Below are positions 20,294 through 28,750 of a DNA stretch of 47,142 bases, piece by piece. Source of the stretch: Colwellia sp. Its GTDB lineage: Bacteria; Pseudomonadota; Gammaproteobacteria; Enterobacterales; Alteromonadaceae. The first letter of the stretch is position 1, and the number at the start of each line of letters is the position of its first letter. The stretch lies in the NCBI GenBank assembly GCA_029938115.1, contig JAPYOP010000014.1, forward strand, positions 39,133-86,274. The letters are read 5' to 3'. The position numbers and the translations under genes are program-made. The notes below the pieces were generated by a model. It was not told the DNA's origin and ran no database searches. It saw only the letters and a program-made list of their open reading frames with translations.

Positions 20294-21271
20294 ATGTCAT
20301 TAAACCTTGAAACAAATTTACCTACCCTTGAGCAATTGCCCAATGCTTTTTTAATTTCATTAGCTCATTATAGTGCTATTGCGTTAAGTGGTGAGGAACA
20401 AAGTAAGTATCTACAAGGGCAAGTTACCTGTGATGTAACTACTAGTACTGAGCATAGCTTACTTGTTGGCGCTCATTGCAATGCTAAAGGTAAAGTATTT
20501 AGTGTTTTTAGGTTGATAAATAGAAACTCAGCCCATTTACTTATTCAACCTAAAGCAAGTATTACCGCGTCGATAACTGAACTAAAAAAGTTTGGTGTTT
20601 TTGCCAAAGTAGACATTAGTGAAACAGATGAACTAAGTTTCTTCGCACTAGCTGGGAAAGATGCTGCAAACCTATTAAAAGATAACTTTACCCGAATTCC
20701 CGATAGTCTTAACCCTGTAGTGCAATCAGACTCAACTACGCTAGTTTATATAGCTGGCAAGCAAACACGTTATTTATTAATAGATGAATCAAGTGCTCTA
20801 AAAAGTATTGTAGCCAACATTAATCTGCCTTTATTTAGGGGGGCTGTTTGGGATTTACTCGAGATCAGTGAAGGTTTTGTACAACTTTCTGCACAGAGCA
20901 GCGATGAATATGTACCGCAAATGCTTAACCTTCAAGCAATACATGGTATCAGCTTTACTAAGGGGTGTTACTTAGGCCAAGAAACTGTAGCTCGTATGCA
21001 GTATCTTGGTAAAAATAAAAAAGCACTCTTTTCATTAAGCGCCTCTTTGAATAAACCGATAGAAAGTGATGATATAATTGAAAAGCAATTAGGTGATAAC
21101 TGGCGAAAGGCTGGCGATATTTTATCGACTTATCAAGCTGATGATGGCAATTGCTATCTTCAAGCTGTGATGAATAATGATATAAATGAGACAACACAGT
21201 TAAGAATAAAATCACAACCTGAGTCTAAGGTGGCCATTCAAGCGCTGCCTTATTCACTAGCAGCAGAATAA
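20294..21271 (+). CDS. ygfZ: YgfZ folate-dependent Fe-S / tRNA-modification protein
   Basis: This 325-residue protein is related to the glycine cleavage T-protein and binds folate. The signature KGCYLGQE (K223-G-C225-Y) with the essential cysteine is intact. YgfZ supports the activity of certain Fe-S enzymes such as MiaB, thereby affecting tRNA methylthiolation, and oxidative stress tolerance. It diverges from sdhE-ygfX; the association of the two flavin/Fe-S maturation factors is conserved. slyD follows by 35 bp and is probably co-transcribed. Identification is firm. Confidence 0.95.
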   Translation: MSLNLETNLPTLEQLPNAFLISLAHYSAIALSGEEQSKYLQGQVTCDVTTSTEHSLLVGAHCNAKGKVFSVFRLINRNSAHLLIQPKASITASITELKKFGVFAKVDISETDELSFFALAGKDAANLLKDNFTRIPDSLNPVVQSDSTTLVYIAGKQTRYLLIDESSALKSIVANINLPLFRGAVWDLLEISEGFVQLSAQSSDEYVPQMLNLQAIHGISFTKGCYLGQETVARMQYLGKNKKALFSLSASLNKPIESDDIIEKQLGDNWRKAGDILSTYQADDGNCYLQAVMNNDINETTQLRIKSQPESKVAIQALPYSLAAE

Positions 21272-21306
21272 CTTTTAAAAATAACGTTTACAATGTGGGC
21301 AGAAAA

Positions 21307-21798
21307 ATGAAAATTACCAATAACTCAGTCGTAGTAATGCACTATGCAGTATCTGACAGCGAAGGCACCTTAATTGATAGCTCATATGATCATAAACCTA
21401 TGGCGATTATTCAAGGTACAGGGTATTTAATCCCTGGCTTAGAAGATGCGCTTATTGACCACCAAGAAGGTGATAAGTTTGAAGTTTCGGTCAGCGCTGA
21501 ACAAGCTTACGGCAATCGCAATGACGAATATGTACAAACTGTGCCAAAAGAACTTCTGCAAGGTGTTGAGGAATTAACTGTTGGTACTCAACTTCGTGCA
21601 AGCACTGATGATGGTGAGCAAACAGTGATTGTTATTGATGTTACAGACGATGAAGTGACTGTAGATGGAAACCACCCATTAGCCGGTCTTGATTTGAGCT
21701 TTGATGTTGAGATTTTAGAAGTGCGTGTCGCAACAGCAGAAGAGCTTGCCCATGGTCATATTCATAGCGATGGGGAGTCATGTGGTGGTAACCACTAA
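21307..21798 (+). CDS. slyD: SlyD-type FKBP peptidyl-prolyl isomerase
   Basis: This is a 163-residue cytoplasmic FKBP-type prolyl isomerase and metallochaperone. FKBP strands MKITNNSVVVMHYAVSD and GTGYLIPGLEDAL frame the inserted chaperone flap region (about 70-125), then HPLAGLDLSFDVEILEV. The C-terminus is His/Cys-rich (HGHIHSDGESCGGNH), a shorter form of the nickel-binding tail of E. coli SlyD. The ATG at 21307 matches the family N-terminus; a GTG at 21295 would add four residues. It faces yajQ across a hairpin repeat. A metal role (nickel, zinc) is likely but not proven. Confidence 0.93.
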   Translation: MKITNNSVVVMHYAVSDSEGTLIDSSYDHKPMAIIQGTGYLIPGLEDALIDHQEGDKFEVSVSAEQAYGNRNDEYVQTVPKELLQGVEELTVGTQLRASTDDGEQTVIVIDVTDDEVTVDGNHPLAGLDLSFDVEILEVRVATAEELAHGHIHSDGESCGGNH

Positions 21799-21822
21799 GC
21801 GTTAAGCAACAAGCACAAAGTT

Positions 21823-21868
21823 TCGAGTGACGAAGAGATACTTCTTATAGTTTATCTTCGCTACTCAA
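21823..21868. repeat. Hairpin repeat, CGAGTT-type, between slyD and yajQ
   Basis: The left arm 21823-21840 and right arm 21852-21868 pair imperfectly: TCGAGTGACGAAGAG on the left against TGAGTAGCGAAGATA from the right arm's complement. It lies between convergent stop codons and is related to the hairpin at 9368-9416. Confidence 0.5.
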
Positions 21869-21885
21869 CACTCAACATTTGAGTA

Positions 21886-22368
21886 TTAGTCTTTAAAATT
21901 AGTAAATTGGAAAGATTGCTCTAAATCTGCTTTTCGAACTGCTTGCATTACCGCTTGTAATTCATCACGTTTTTTACCGGTAACTCGCACTTGTTCACCT
22001 TGAATTGCAGTTTGTACTTTAAACTTTGCCGCTTTGATTAATTTTACTACTTTTTTAGCCACATCTTGCTCAATGCCTTCTTTAAAAGTAACTTGCTGGC
22101 TCCAGTTTCTACCCGTTGCTGATGCATTACCTACATCCATTGCTTTAGCATCAACGTTACGCTTGGTTAATTGACTACGTAACATATCGCAAAGTTGTTT
22201 TAATTGAAAATCACCCTCTGCTTTTAACGTTACAATTGGTTTTTTCCACTCAAAACTTGCCTCAACACCGCGAAAGTCAAAACGTGTGGTTAATTCACGA
22301 CTAGCGTTGTCGACTGCGTTACGCACTTCTTCTAAATCAGTTTCAGAAACGATATCCATTGATGGCAT
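21886..22368 (-). CDS. yajQ: YajQ-family nucleotide-binding protein
   Basis: This 160-residue cytoplasmic protein starts [12 protein letters not shown] and ends SFQFTNFKD, both diagnostic of YajQ. It contains two ferredoxin-like repeats, with [19 protein letters not shown] and [20 protein letters not shown]. YajQ proteins bind nucleotides; in Xanthomonas and Pseudomonas the homologue binds cyclic di-GMP and acts with a LysR-type factor. An upstream start at 22413 would add 15 non-conserved residues and was rejected. It diverges from the VanZ-like gene. Confidence 0.95.
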   Translation of the reverse strand: MPSMDIVSETDLEEVRNAVDNASRELTTRFDFRGVEASFEWKKPIVTLKAEGDFQLKQLCDMLRSQLTKRNVDAKAMDVGNASATGRNWSQQVTFKEGIEQDVAKKVVKLIKAAKFKVQTAIQGEQVRVTGKKRDELQAVMQAVRKADLEQSFQFTNFKD

Positions 22369-22529
22369 AGTTTTTCTCTTATTGTCTATATGATTGTTTA
22401 TTATTATACCCAAACATCACTAGCATGATAATATCTATCTATCATATTTTTATGTTTAATTATTTTCGTGTCGAGGCAAGCATCGACCTACAGCTCAATC
22501 CTAAGTTAACTGCATAGGTATAATTACTT

Positions 22530-22946
22530 TTGAAAGCACACCATCACCTTACATTTTTTATACTTATTGTTACTGGCACTATTTTATTGTTTTTTTCCAG
22601 TGAACTATTGTTGCCTGAAGAAATTAAAAAATTAGTTTTTCGTTCACCACAAATAGATACTATCGGTCATTTTATTGGTTTTTTCATTTTAACTTGGATA
22701 GTTTTTTCACTGTTAAAATTATCTATGCGGAACACTTTTCTCACCTTGAGTCTTTATGCTGCACTAAGTGAACTTGGGCAATACTATTTAGGATTTAGAA
22801 ATGGTGAGTTTAGTGACTTCTATGCGGATATAGCGGGGATTACTATTTACCTATTGCTAAAATATAGTCATTTAAAATATAAAATTTTCACGCTAAAAAG
22901 AATAATAAAAATACAACAAACTGAAAACTCACAATTAAGCCAATGA
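22530..22946 (+). CDS. VanZ-like small membrane protein
   Basis: This is a 138-residue polytopic membrane protein with four hydrophobic segments: residues of about 8-25, 47-62, 68-82 and 98-112. The spacing of IDTIGHFIGFFILTWI and LSLYAALSELGQYYLG, followed by SDFYADIAGI, is typical of VanZ-like proteins, where these His, Glu and Asp residues cluster in the membrane. The molecular function of most members is unknown; VanZ itself gives low-level teicoplanin resistance. The start is TTG with no strong ribosome-binding site; no in-frame ATG lies upstream. The stop overlaps the panE start by four bases (ATGA), which indicates translational coupling. Confidence 0.78.
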   Translation: MKAHHHLTFFILIVTGTILLFFSSELLLPEEIKKLVFRSPQIDTIGHFIGFFILTWIVFSLLKLSMRNTFLTLSLYAALSELGQYYLGFRNGEFSDFYADIAGITIYLLLKYSHLKYKIFTLKRIIKIQQTENSQLSQ

Positions 22947-23884
22947 ACATAATTATTGTTGGTCAAGGCGCTATGGGCTTACTTTGGTATCACCACACGT
23001 CAAAGCTAATAGAGGACAGTGTGCTGTATAGTGAGACACAGTTACACCTATTACCGTCTAATAACTCCCCTTCAAATAATAAAGACCCACAGGGTGAACA
23101 CTATACTTTCACCGATCATAACAACCAAAAACACGGCAGAAAAATTAACTACGCGCAAACCGAACAACTGCAAGCAGCAGATATTATTATTCTCTGCTTA
23201 AAATCATTTCATATAGCTTCTGCTTTAAAAGAAATTTCAGCTCAATTACAAGATAATGTCACTATTGTTCTTGCTCATAATGGTATGGGCACATTAGCAG
23301 AGCTGCCGCAGAGCATTATTGATAAGTATAACATTTATGCTTTGCTCACCACGCATGGCTGTTTACGCACTGCGCCTTTAACTATTACTCACACAGGTAT
23401 TGGCGTTACTGATATTGGCCTACTTTCGGGGTTTGATGATTTAAAACAACAAAAAATATTGAGTCAATTGTTAAATTCAGCCCTGTCACCAGTGAAGTAT
23501 CATCAAGAAATAAGACACAAACAATGGTTAAAACTTGCTATTAATTGTGTCATCAACCCGTTAACGGCAATAAATAATATTGAAAATGGTAAAATAAACA
23601 ATGCAGAATACTTTCCAATAGTAACAGTATTGCTGACAGAAATAGTTTCGGTTGCAGGGACACAAGGAATTGAATTGAATTTAACTGAACTAAGACAAGC
23701 TGTAAAAAATGTCGCACTAACAACGGCTAAAAATAGCTCGTCTATGCGCTGTGACGTATTAGCCAACCGCAGGAGTGAGATTGATTATATTAATGGTTAT
23801 ATTCATCGCTTAGGGATACAGCATAATATTGCCACACCTGAAAATACCAAGATGTGGCAAGCAGTGAAATCTCTTACCAAATAA
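22943..23884 (+). CDS. panE: 2-dehydropantoate 2-reductase
   Basis: This 313-residue NADPH enzyme reduces ketopantoate to pantoate for pantothenate and CoA synthesis. The Rossmann motif GQGAMG lies at the N-terminus, LCLKSFH with a conserved lysine near residue 88, HNGMGT in the middle, and HKQWLKLAINCVINPLTA with the catalytic lysine in the C-terminal helical domain, followed by the SSMRCDV substrate-binding segment. It overlaps the VanZ-like gene. Other members of the family reduce different 2-oxo acids, so the substrate is inferred. Confidence 0.9.
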   Translation: MNIIIVGQGAMGLLWYHHTSKLIEDSVLYSETQLHLLPSNNSPSNNKDPQGEHYTFTDHNNQKHGRKINYAQTEQLQAADIIILCLKSFHIASALKEISAQLQDNVTIVLAHNGMGTLAELPQSIIDKYNIYALLTTHGCLRTAPLTITHTGIGVTDIGLLSGFDDLKQQKILSQLLNSALSPVKYHQEIRHKQWLKLAINCVINPLTAINNIENGKINNAEYFPIVTVLLTEIVSVAGTQGIELNLTELRQAVKNVALTTAKNSSSMRCDVLANRRSEIDYINGYIHRLGIQHNIATPENTKMWQAVKSLTK

Positions 23885-23920
23885 CTATTTTTATCATTAT
23901 TAATAATAGTTCAACTCAAA

Positions 23921-24004
23921 GCTGTATGGTTCAATTTCAATAAAAAAGCACTGCGTTGATGACTATCAATGAGTACTTTTGACGACTGAATGTGGCTATA
24001 CAGC
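23921..24004. repeat. 84-bp palindromic element, copy 1 (panE/thiI)
   Basis: The ends GCTGTAT (23921-23927) and ATACAGC (23998-24004) form an inverted repeat. The centre contains TATCAATGAGTAC. It aligns without gaps to the core of the element at 35190-35273: both are 84 bp and TCAATGAG begins at offset 45 in both. It lies between convergent genes. Confidence 0.6.
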
Positions 24005-24017
24005 AACGAGATAATTA

Positions 24018-25472
24018 TTATGGGCGGTAGACCTTAACGTTCTTAAAGCCATTATCGATTAAGTAAAGCGCTTGTAATTTACTCATCACCCCATGATCGC
24101 AATACAGTAAATAGTCTTTACTCATATCTAAATCACCAAACTGAGTCGCTAATTTATAAAAAGGAATATGTTTTACTTCAACATCACCAAGCTCTAAAGG
24201 TTTGTCTTCTTCTTCTTCCGGTGAACGGATATCAACCACAACAGCGTTTTCGCCAATATTTTCAACTAAATCAACCGCGGCAATTTCTTCTTCTGTATCT
24301 TTACCAATATCACGAATATCAAATACACGTGTTTCACTAATTACTTTATCTAAAATATCAAAATCGAAATTATCTTCTTCGGTTTCTACTTTAGATAAAA
24401 CCGCTTTAACCGTTGGTTTTTTAGAGATGACACCACAATATTCAGGTATCGTTTTGGAAAAATCTTCTGTACCAATTTTGCGAGCAATATCAATTATATC
24501 TTGCTTATCGTAAGCACCTAACGGACGTAAAATTAAGGTATCGGTAACACGGTTAATTACATTGAGGTTAGTCAGTGTTTGACTAGAGACTTGCCCCAAG
24601 CTTTCACCTGTAATCAACGCTTGGATTTTCCCTTTTGCAGCAATCTTAGTCGCGGCGCGCATCATCATGCGTTTTAAAATCACGCCCATTTGACCGTTTT
24701 CAACTTTTTCTAATATTTCAGCCACTACGGGCTCAAAATCAACAGCGAAAAATTTTACTTTATGAGAGGCTCCAAATTTATTCCACAAATAATAGCTTAT
24801 CTGCTTAACACCTACTTCATGAGCAGAGCCTCCTAAGTTAAAGAAGCAATAATGAGTACGTGCCCCTTTTTTGATCATTTGATAACTGGCAACACCTGAG
24901 TCAAAGCCACCCGACATCAACGACAATACATCTTCTTGTGTGGCAATAGGAAAGCCACCTAAGCCATTATGACGTTCAGTGACAATAAAGAGATCTTTGT
25001 TTTTAATTTCTAAACGAACTGTAACATCAGGTTTTTTTAATTTAACTTTTGCACTTTCAACCGCTTGATTTAAACCGCCACCAACATATTGTTCAACTTT
25101 TAATGAGTTGAAGTCATGATTTCCTGTTCTTTTAACACGCACACAAAAAGTTTTATTCTCAATGCTTTTAGCATGAACTGCTAAGGTTTTTTCATATATA
25201 TCGTGCACATCAACAAAGTCAGATTGCTGAACTTCCAAAAACATCGGCACACCCGGAATACATTTAAGGGCTTCAACTAAAAGTTCACGATTTTCAGGGC
25301 TATTATTTTTGGTATTTACTTCAACATTATCCCAGTTCATTCGTGTGGTAACTTGTTCATCAACACGGCGTAAAACATTCTTAATATTCGATTCTAAAAT
25401 CTTGGTAAAACGTTTACGAACAGGGCGAGATTTAATGGTGATTTCAGCTTGCAGCTTTACGATAAATTTCAT
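24018..25472 (-). CDS. thiI: tRNA sulfurtransferase / thiamine sulfur carrier ThiI
   Basis: This 484-residue protein makes 4-thiouridine at position 8 of tRNAs and supplies sulfur for the thiazole of thiamine. In order: an N-terminal ferredoxin-like and THUMP region (1-165), the ATP-binding PP-loop SGGFDS near residue 188, and a C-terminal rhodanese domain (about 400-484) with persulfide-forming C458 in YCDHGVMSK. The partner cysteine in EYCGVIS, which forms the catalytic disulfide in E. coli, is present. Length is equal to E. coli ThiI. It neighbours pomBA, as in Vibrio and Shewanella. Confidence 0.97.
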   Translation of the reverse strand: MKFIVKLQAEITIKSRPVRKRFTKILESNIKNVLRRVDEQVTTRMNWDNVEVNTKNNSPENRELLVEALKCIPGVPMFLEVQQSDFVDVHDIYEKTLAVHAKSIENKTFCVRVKRTGNHDFNSLKVEQYVGGGLNQAVESAKVKLKKPDVTVRLEIKNKDLFIVTERHNGLGGFPIATQEDVLSLMSGGFDSGVASYQMIKKGARTHYCFFNLGGSAHEVGVKQISYYLWNKFGASHKVKFFAVDFEPVVAEILEKVENGQMGVILKRMMMRAATKIAAKGKIQALITGESLGQVSSQTLTNLNVINRVTDTLILRPLGAYDKQDIIDIARKIGTEDFSKTIPEYCGVISKKPTVKAVLSKVETEEDNFDFDILDKVISETRVFDIRDIGKDTEEEIAAVDLVENIGENAVVVDIRSPEEEEDKPLELGDVEVKHIPFYKLATQFGDLDMSKDYLLYCDHGVMSKLQALYLIDNGFKNVKVYRP

Positions 25473-25524
25473 CGATTATTGCCTAATAAATAATAACAGT
25501 AGAATAATGGCGCACATTATACAC

Positions 25525-25563
25525 AAAAAAAGCCGTCAGTTTTAAGCTTTTAACTGACGGCTT
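25525..25563 (-). terminator. Terminator of pomA-pomB
   Basis: A 12-bp perfect stem (AAGCCGTCAGTT, 25530-25541, with 25552-25563) and a 10-nt AT loop are followed leftward by seven T residues. It lies just after the pomB stop and before thiI. Confidence 0.9.
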
Positions 25564-25593
25564 CTACATTCAAAATAGCTTTAACGAAATCAG

Positions 25594-26535
25594 CTATTCA
25601 ATAACTTGAATAGGCTCACTTTCTTTTGCCTTGCCTTGATTTATTGAAATTTCCACACGGCGATTACGGCGGCGATTTAAAGCATTATTATTAGGTACTA
25701 ATGGACGTGTATCGGCATGTCCGGCAACGACCAATCGCATTTGATCGAAATTGGGTACCTTGATCATCTCATGAGCAATAGCAACCGCCCGCTTGCTTGA
25801 TAAGTCCCAGTTAGAATCAAACAGCTCAGAATCTACACCTTGATTATCAGTATTACCTGAAATCATAATTTCACCTGGCATAGTATTTAAAAGCTCACCT
25901 ATTTTTCGAATAATAGGTCTGAATTTAGGCTGTAAAAATGCTGAACCCGATGGAAACGAGCCATTTTCTCGAATACGAATAGTGACTTGCTGGCCTAATG
26001 ATTCTAATTCGACTGCACCATCTTGAATTTCTTTTTCAAGTTGCTCCGCAATTTTTTTAACTAAATCGTTTACTTGCTCTTGGGCTGCATTTTCCATTTG
26101 CTCTTGAGCTTGTTGTAAAGCTTGTGCAGATAAAGAGTCTTCTGTGTTTTGTGATTGACCACCGCGCTCTTCACCACGTTGCTCTTGGCGACCACCTGCT
26201 GAAGTTTCATCTCCCGCTTGAAACTCTAACATTTGCTGAGTCATTTCTTGAGTTTGCTGTTGAATGACCTCAATAGGTGTAGGCTCTGGTTTACCCGGAC
26301 GAAATTCCTGAGCAATAATACTCGTGCCTTTAGGAATATCTTTAACTTCAATTTTATTCTGTACACCAAAAGCAAATTTCATTGAACCGGCTATTTGCTT
26401 GAATTTCAATACATCCATTTCAGAAAACGACAATAACAGAACAAAGAAACACATTAATAGCGACATTAAATCAGCAAAAGTTCCCATCCACGCAGGTAAG
26501 CCCGGCGGTGGACATTTACATTCTTGTTCAGCCAT
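25594..26535 (-). CDS. pomB: Sodium-type flagellar stator protein PomB
   Basis: This 313-residue MotB-family protein anchors the stator to peptidoglycan and forms the ion channel with PomA. One transmembrane helix near the N-terminus carries D22 in FADLMSLLMCFF, the Na+-binding aspartate. A Gln/Glu-rich linker (about 85-160) follows, then an OmpA-like peptidoglycan domain with SGNTDNQG and NRRRNRRVEI. Na+ rather than H+ coupling is inferred from the PomA/PomB type and neighbours xseB-ispA-dxs and thiI, the same as in Vibrio. It lies 26 bp downstream of pomA. Confidence 0.94.
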   Translation of the reverse strand: MAEQECKCPPPGLPAWMGTFADLMSLLMCFFVLLLSFSEMDVLKFKQIAGSMKFAFGVQNKIEVKDIPKGTSIIAQEFRPGKPEPTPIEVIQQQTQEMTQQMLEFQAGDETSAGGRQEQRGEERGGQSQNTEDSLSAQALQQAQEQMENAAQEQVNDLVKKIAEQLEKEIQDGAVELESLGQQVTIRIRENGSFPSGSAFLQPKFRPIIRKIGELLNTMPGEIMISGNTDNQGVDSELFDSNWDLSSKRAVAIAHEMIKVPNFDQMRLVVAGHADTRPLVPNNNALNRRRNRRVEISINQGKAKESEPIQVIE

Positions 26536-26561
26536 AGAACCTCCTACAGGTAGTCATTCGA

Positions 26562-27329
26562 CTACTCTTCATCAGTAGTACTCATTTGACGTTTGCCTTC
26601 AGCAAGGTAGTTTTTCAACAATCCTTCAATCACTCGAGGGTTTTGTCCATCTTGAATCCCTAGTACAGCATCAAGTACTAGCTCTTGGTTCATTTTTTCT
26701 TCAGCCATACGTAATCCTAATTTGGATGCTAAAGGTATCGCAATAACGTTTGCTAAAAATGCACCATAAAGTGTGGTTAACAAAGCAACAGCCATCGCAG
26801 GGCCAATAGATTTAGGATCATCCATATTCGATAACATCGCCACTAAACCAATCAGTGTACCAATCATTCCCATTGCAGGAGCAACATCGGCAAGTGCCAT
26901 TAACATTTTAGCACCGGTATCATGTCGTTCTGTGGTTAAATTAATATCCTTTTGCAAGGTCGCACGAACAACATCAGCATCATGTCCATCAACCAGCATA
27001 TCAACGCCTTTTTGCATAAAAGCATTAGTGATCTCAGCTTCTTCTAACGCAAGAAAACCACCTTTACGAGCCGCATCAGCCATATCAACAGCTTTTTCAA
27101 TTAACTCTTCTGGCTTTTCCAATTTAAACATGAAAGCTTTGCCAATAATTTTTCCGATACCAAAAAATTGTCCCATATTATAATTTGAGAGCACTATAAA
27201 AATAGAGCCACCAAAAACAATAATGACAGACTGAGCATCAACAAACATCATGATGTCACCCGCTAATAGCATGGCCATGACTAACAGACCTATCGCACCG
27301 AGAATACCAATTAACGTTGCTAAATCCAC
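26562..27329 (-). CDS. pomA: Sodium-type flagellar stator protein PomA
   Basis: This 255-residue MotA-family protein has four transmembrane helices: near residues 5-20, 33-50, 150-170 and 180-205. PomA-type features are MDLATLIGILGAIGLL, the cytoplasmic loop with charged residues that touch FliG, and PAMGMIGTLIGLVAML in the third helix. With PomB it conducts Na+ to turn the flagellum. The start is GTG with a good AGGAG site six bases upstream. No sigma-28 promoter was convincing. Flagellar genes are otherwise absent from the window. Confidence 0.95.
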   Translation of the reverse strand: MDLATLIGILGAIGLLVMAMLLAGDIMMFVDAQSVIIVFGGSIFIVLSNYNMGQFFGIGKIIGKAFMFKLEKPEELIEKAVDMADAARKGGFLALEEAEITNAFMQKGVDMLVDGHDADVVRATLQKDINLTTERHDTGAKMLMALADVAPAMGMIGTLIGLVAMLSNMDDPKSIGPAMAVALLTTLYGAFLANVIAIPLASKLGLRMAEEKMNQELVLDAVLGIQDGQNPRVIEGLLKNYLAEGKRQMSTTDEE

Positions 27330-27548
27330 AAAACTCTCCTAAAACTGCAAAATCTAATTCGATCTAATAAAATAATAGTACATTATGACAATACTATTCG
27401 CCATTACTTATCTCTTTATTATCGCCCGTACAGTCAATAACTTAACCCTAAGAACTAAATATTTCCCTTCTACTTTGATTGACCCAAGAGGCTAGCTGAG
27501 GTAAGTTTGCGCTTATTAACTAAAAGTAAACCGCTCAGAGTAAAAAGC

Positions 27549-27815
27549 ATGGCAAAAAAAAAATTAGAAAACCTAAGCTTTGAAGAGTCTTTAAATGAAT
27601 TAGATACTATTGTGCAAAGCCTAGAACAAGGTGACTTGAATTTAGAAGAGTCGATGTCGCTATTTGAGCGTGGTTTAACATTAAGCAAGTTAAGTCAAAA
27701 CAAACTACAAACAGCAGAACAAAAAGTTAAAATTTTACTCGAACAAAATGGCGAGCAAAAACTGCACGATTTTGATTTATCTACAAATGAATCACCACCG
27801 AGTGATGATTCATGA
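27549..27815 (+). CDS. xseB: Exodeoxyribonuclease VII small subunit
   Basis: This is an 88-residue protein with the XseB helical hairpin: LSFEESLNELDTIVQSLEQGDLNLEESM, then FERGLTLSKLSQNKL. With XseA it forms ExoVII, which degrades single-stranded DNA. An ATG at 27507 would add 14 residues with no family support; the ATG at 27549 begins MAKKK as in other XseB proteins. The stop overlaps the ispA start by four bases (ATGA). The order xseB-ispA-dxs is conserved across gammaproteobacteria. Confidence 0.95.
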   Translation: MAKKKLENLSFEESLNELDTIVQSLEQGDLNLEESMSLFERGLTLSKLSQNKLQTAEQKVKILLEQNGEQKLHDFDLSTNESPPSDDS

Positions 27816-28702
27816 GCAGTTTAGTTGACCATGATGTTTTCCAACAACGTATCAACCAATTTTTAAAACAACAACTTGAGCAACTTGTTGTCAACGATGA
27901 CAAACTCCACAAGGCAATGAGCTATGGCTTATTAATTGGAGGCAAACGAATTCGTCCCTACCTAGTTTATATTACAGGTGAAGCATTAGGCGTTAGTTTA
28001 GATGACCTAGACGGCATTGCCGGTGCATTGGAGTGCATCCATGCTTACTCCCTATTGCATGATGATTTACCCGCAATGGATGATGATGACTTAAGACGAG
28101 GTAAACCTACTTGTCATAAAGCCTTTGATGAAGCAACTGCAATTTTAGCCGGCGACGCATTACAAACATTGGCTTTTGATATTATTGCCAATCATAACTT
28201 TTCTGACGCAGTTAAGCCTAAGCAGATAAAATTAATTCAACAGCTAGTTACCGCTTCAGGATATCAAGGTATGTGTGGTGGTCAGGCGCTTGATTTAGCC
28301 GCTACAGATAAAAAAATAAATTTGGAACAATTAGAAGTTTTGCATTCGTTAAAAACTGGCGCATTACTTAAAGCTTCGGTATTAATGGCGGCAGAATGCG
28401 CAACTAATATCACAGAGCAAGAGAAAAAATCATTCCAGGAATACGCCCAACATATTGGTTTAGCCTACCAAGTCCAAGACGACATTATTGACATCACTTC
28501 AAGTGAGGAACAACTGGGTAAACCAAGTGGCTCTGACCTTGCGGCAAACAAAAGCACCTACCCTGCACTCCTTGGTTTACAAGGGGCACAGCAAAAAGCT
28601 GAAAACTTATTTCAACAAGCCCTTCAAGCTTTAGCCCGTTTGCCTTACAATACACAATCTTTAGCTGAATTCGCAACTTTTATTATTAAACGTAGCCATT
28701 AA
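27812..28702 (+). CDS. ispA: Farnesyl diphosphate synthase
   Basis: This 296-residue prenyltransferase condenses dimethylallyl and isopentenyl diphosphates to farnesyl diphosphate. The first Asp-rich motif is LLHDDLPAMDDDDLRRG, in the bacterial IspA form with two extra residues between aspartates; the second is QVQDDIIDIT; GGKRIRPYL binds isopentenyl diphosphate. Farnesyl diphosphate feeds IspB for quinone side chains and undecaprenyl phosphate synthesis. It overlaps xseB and precedes dxs by 48 bp in one operon. Confidence 0.96.
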   Translation: MSSLVDHDVFQQRINQFLKQQLEQLVVNDDKLHKAMSYGLLIGGKRIRPYLVYITGEALGVSLDDLDGIAGALECIHAYSLLHDDLPAMDDDDLRRGKPTCHKAFDEATAILAGDALQTLAFDIIANHNFSDAVKPKQIKLIQQLVTASGYQGMCGGQALDLAATDKKINLEQLEVLHSLKTGALLKASVLMAAECATNITEQEKKSFQEYAQHIGLAYQVQDDIIDITSSEEQLGKPSGSDLAANKSTYPALLGLQGAQQKAENLFQQALQALARLPYNTQSLAEFATFIIKRSH

Positions 28703-28750
28703 ACGCAGCCATTAATTAGTTAACAGCTAAAAAACAAATATTGAACAACT

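Noticed and set aside
26773..27183. 136-codon open frame on the plus strand opposite pomA
   Set aside because: It lies wholly antisense to a clearly conserved gene and its protein is low-complexity Ser/Ala/Ile-rich, as expected from the shadow of a membrane protein gene.
27330..27430. Possible sigma-28 flagellar promoter for pomA
   Set aside because: TAAA and a GCGAATAG-like box are present but the spacing is about 13 bp instead of 15 and the second box has mismatches.
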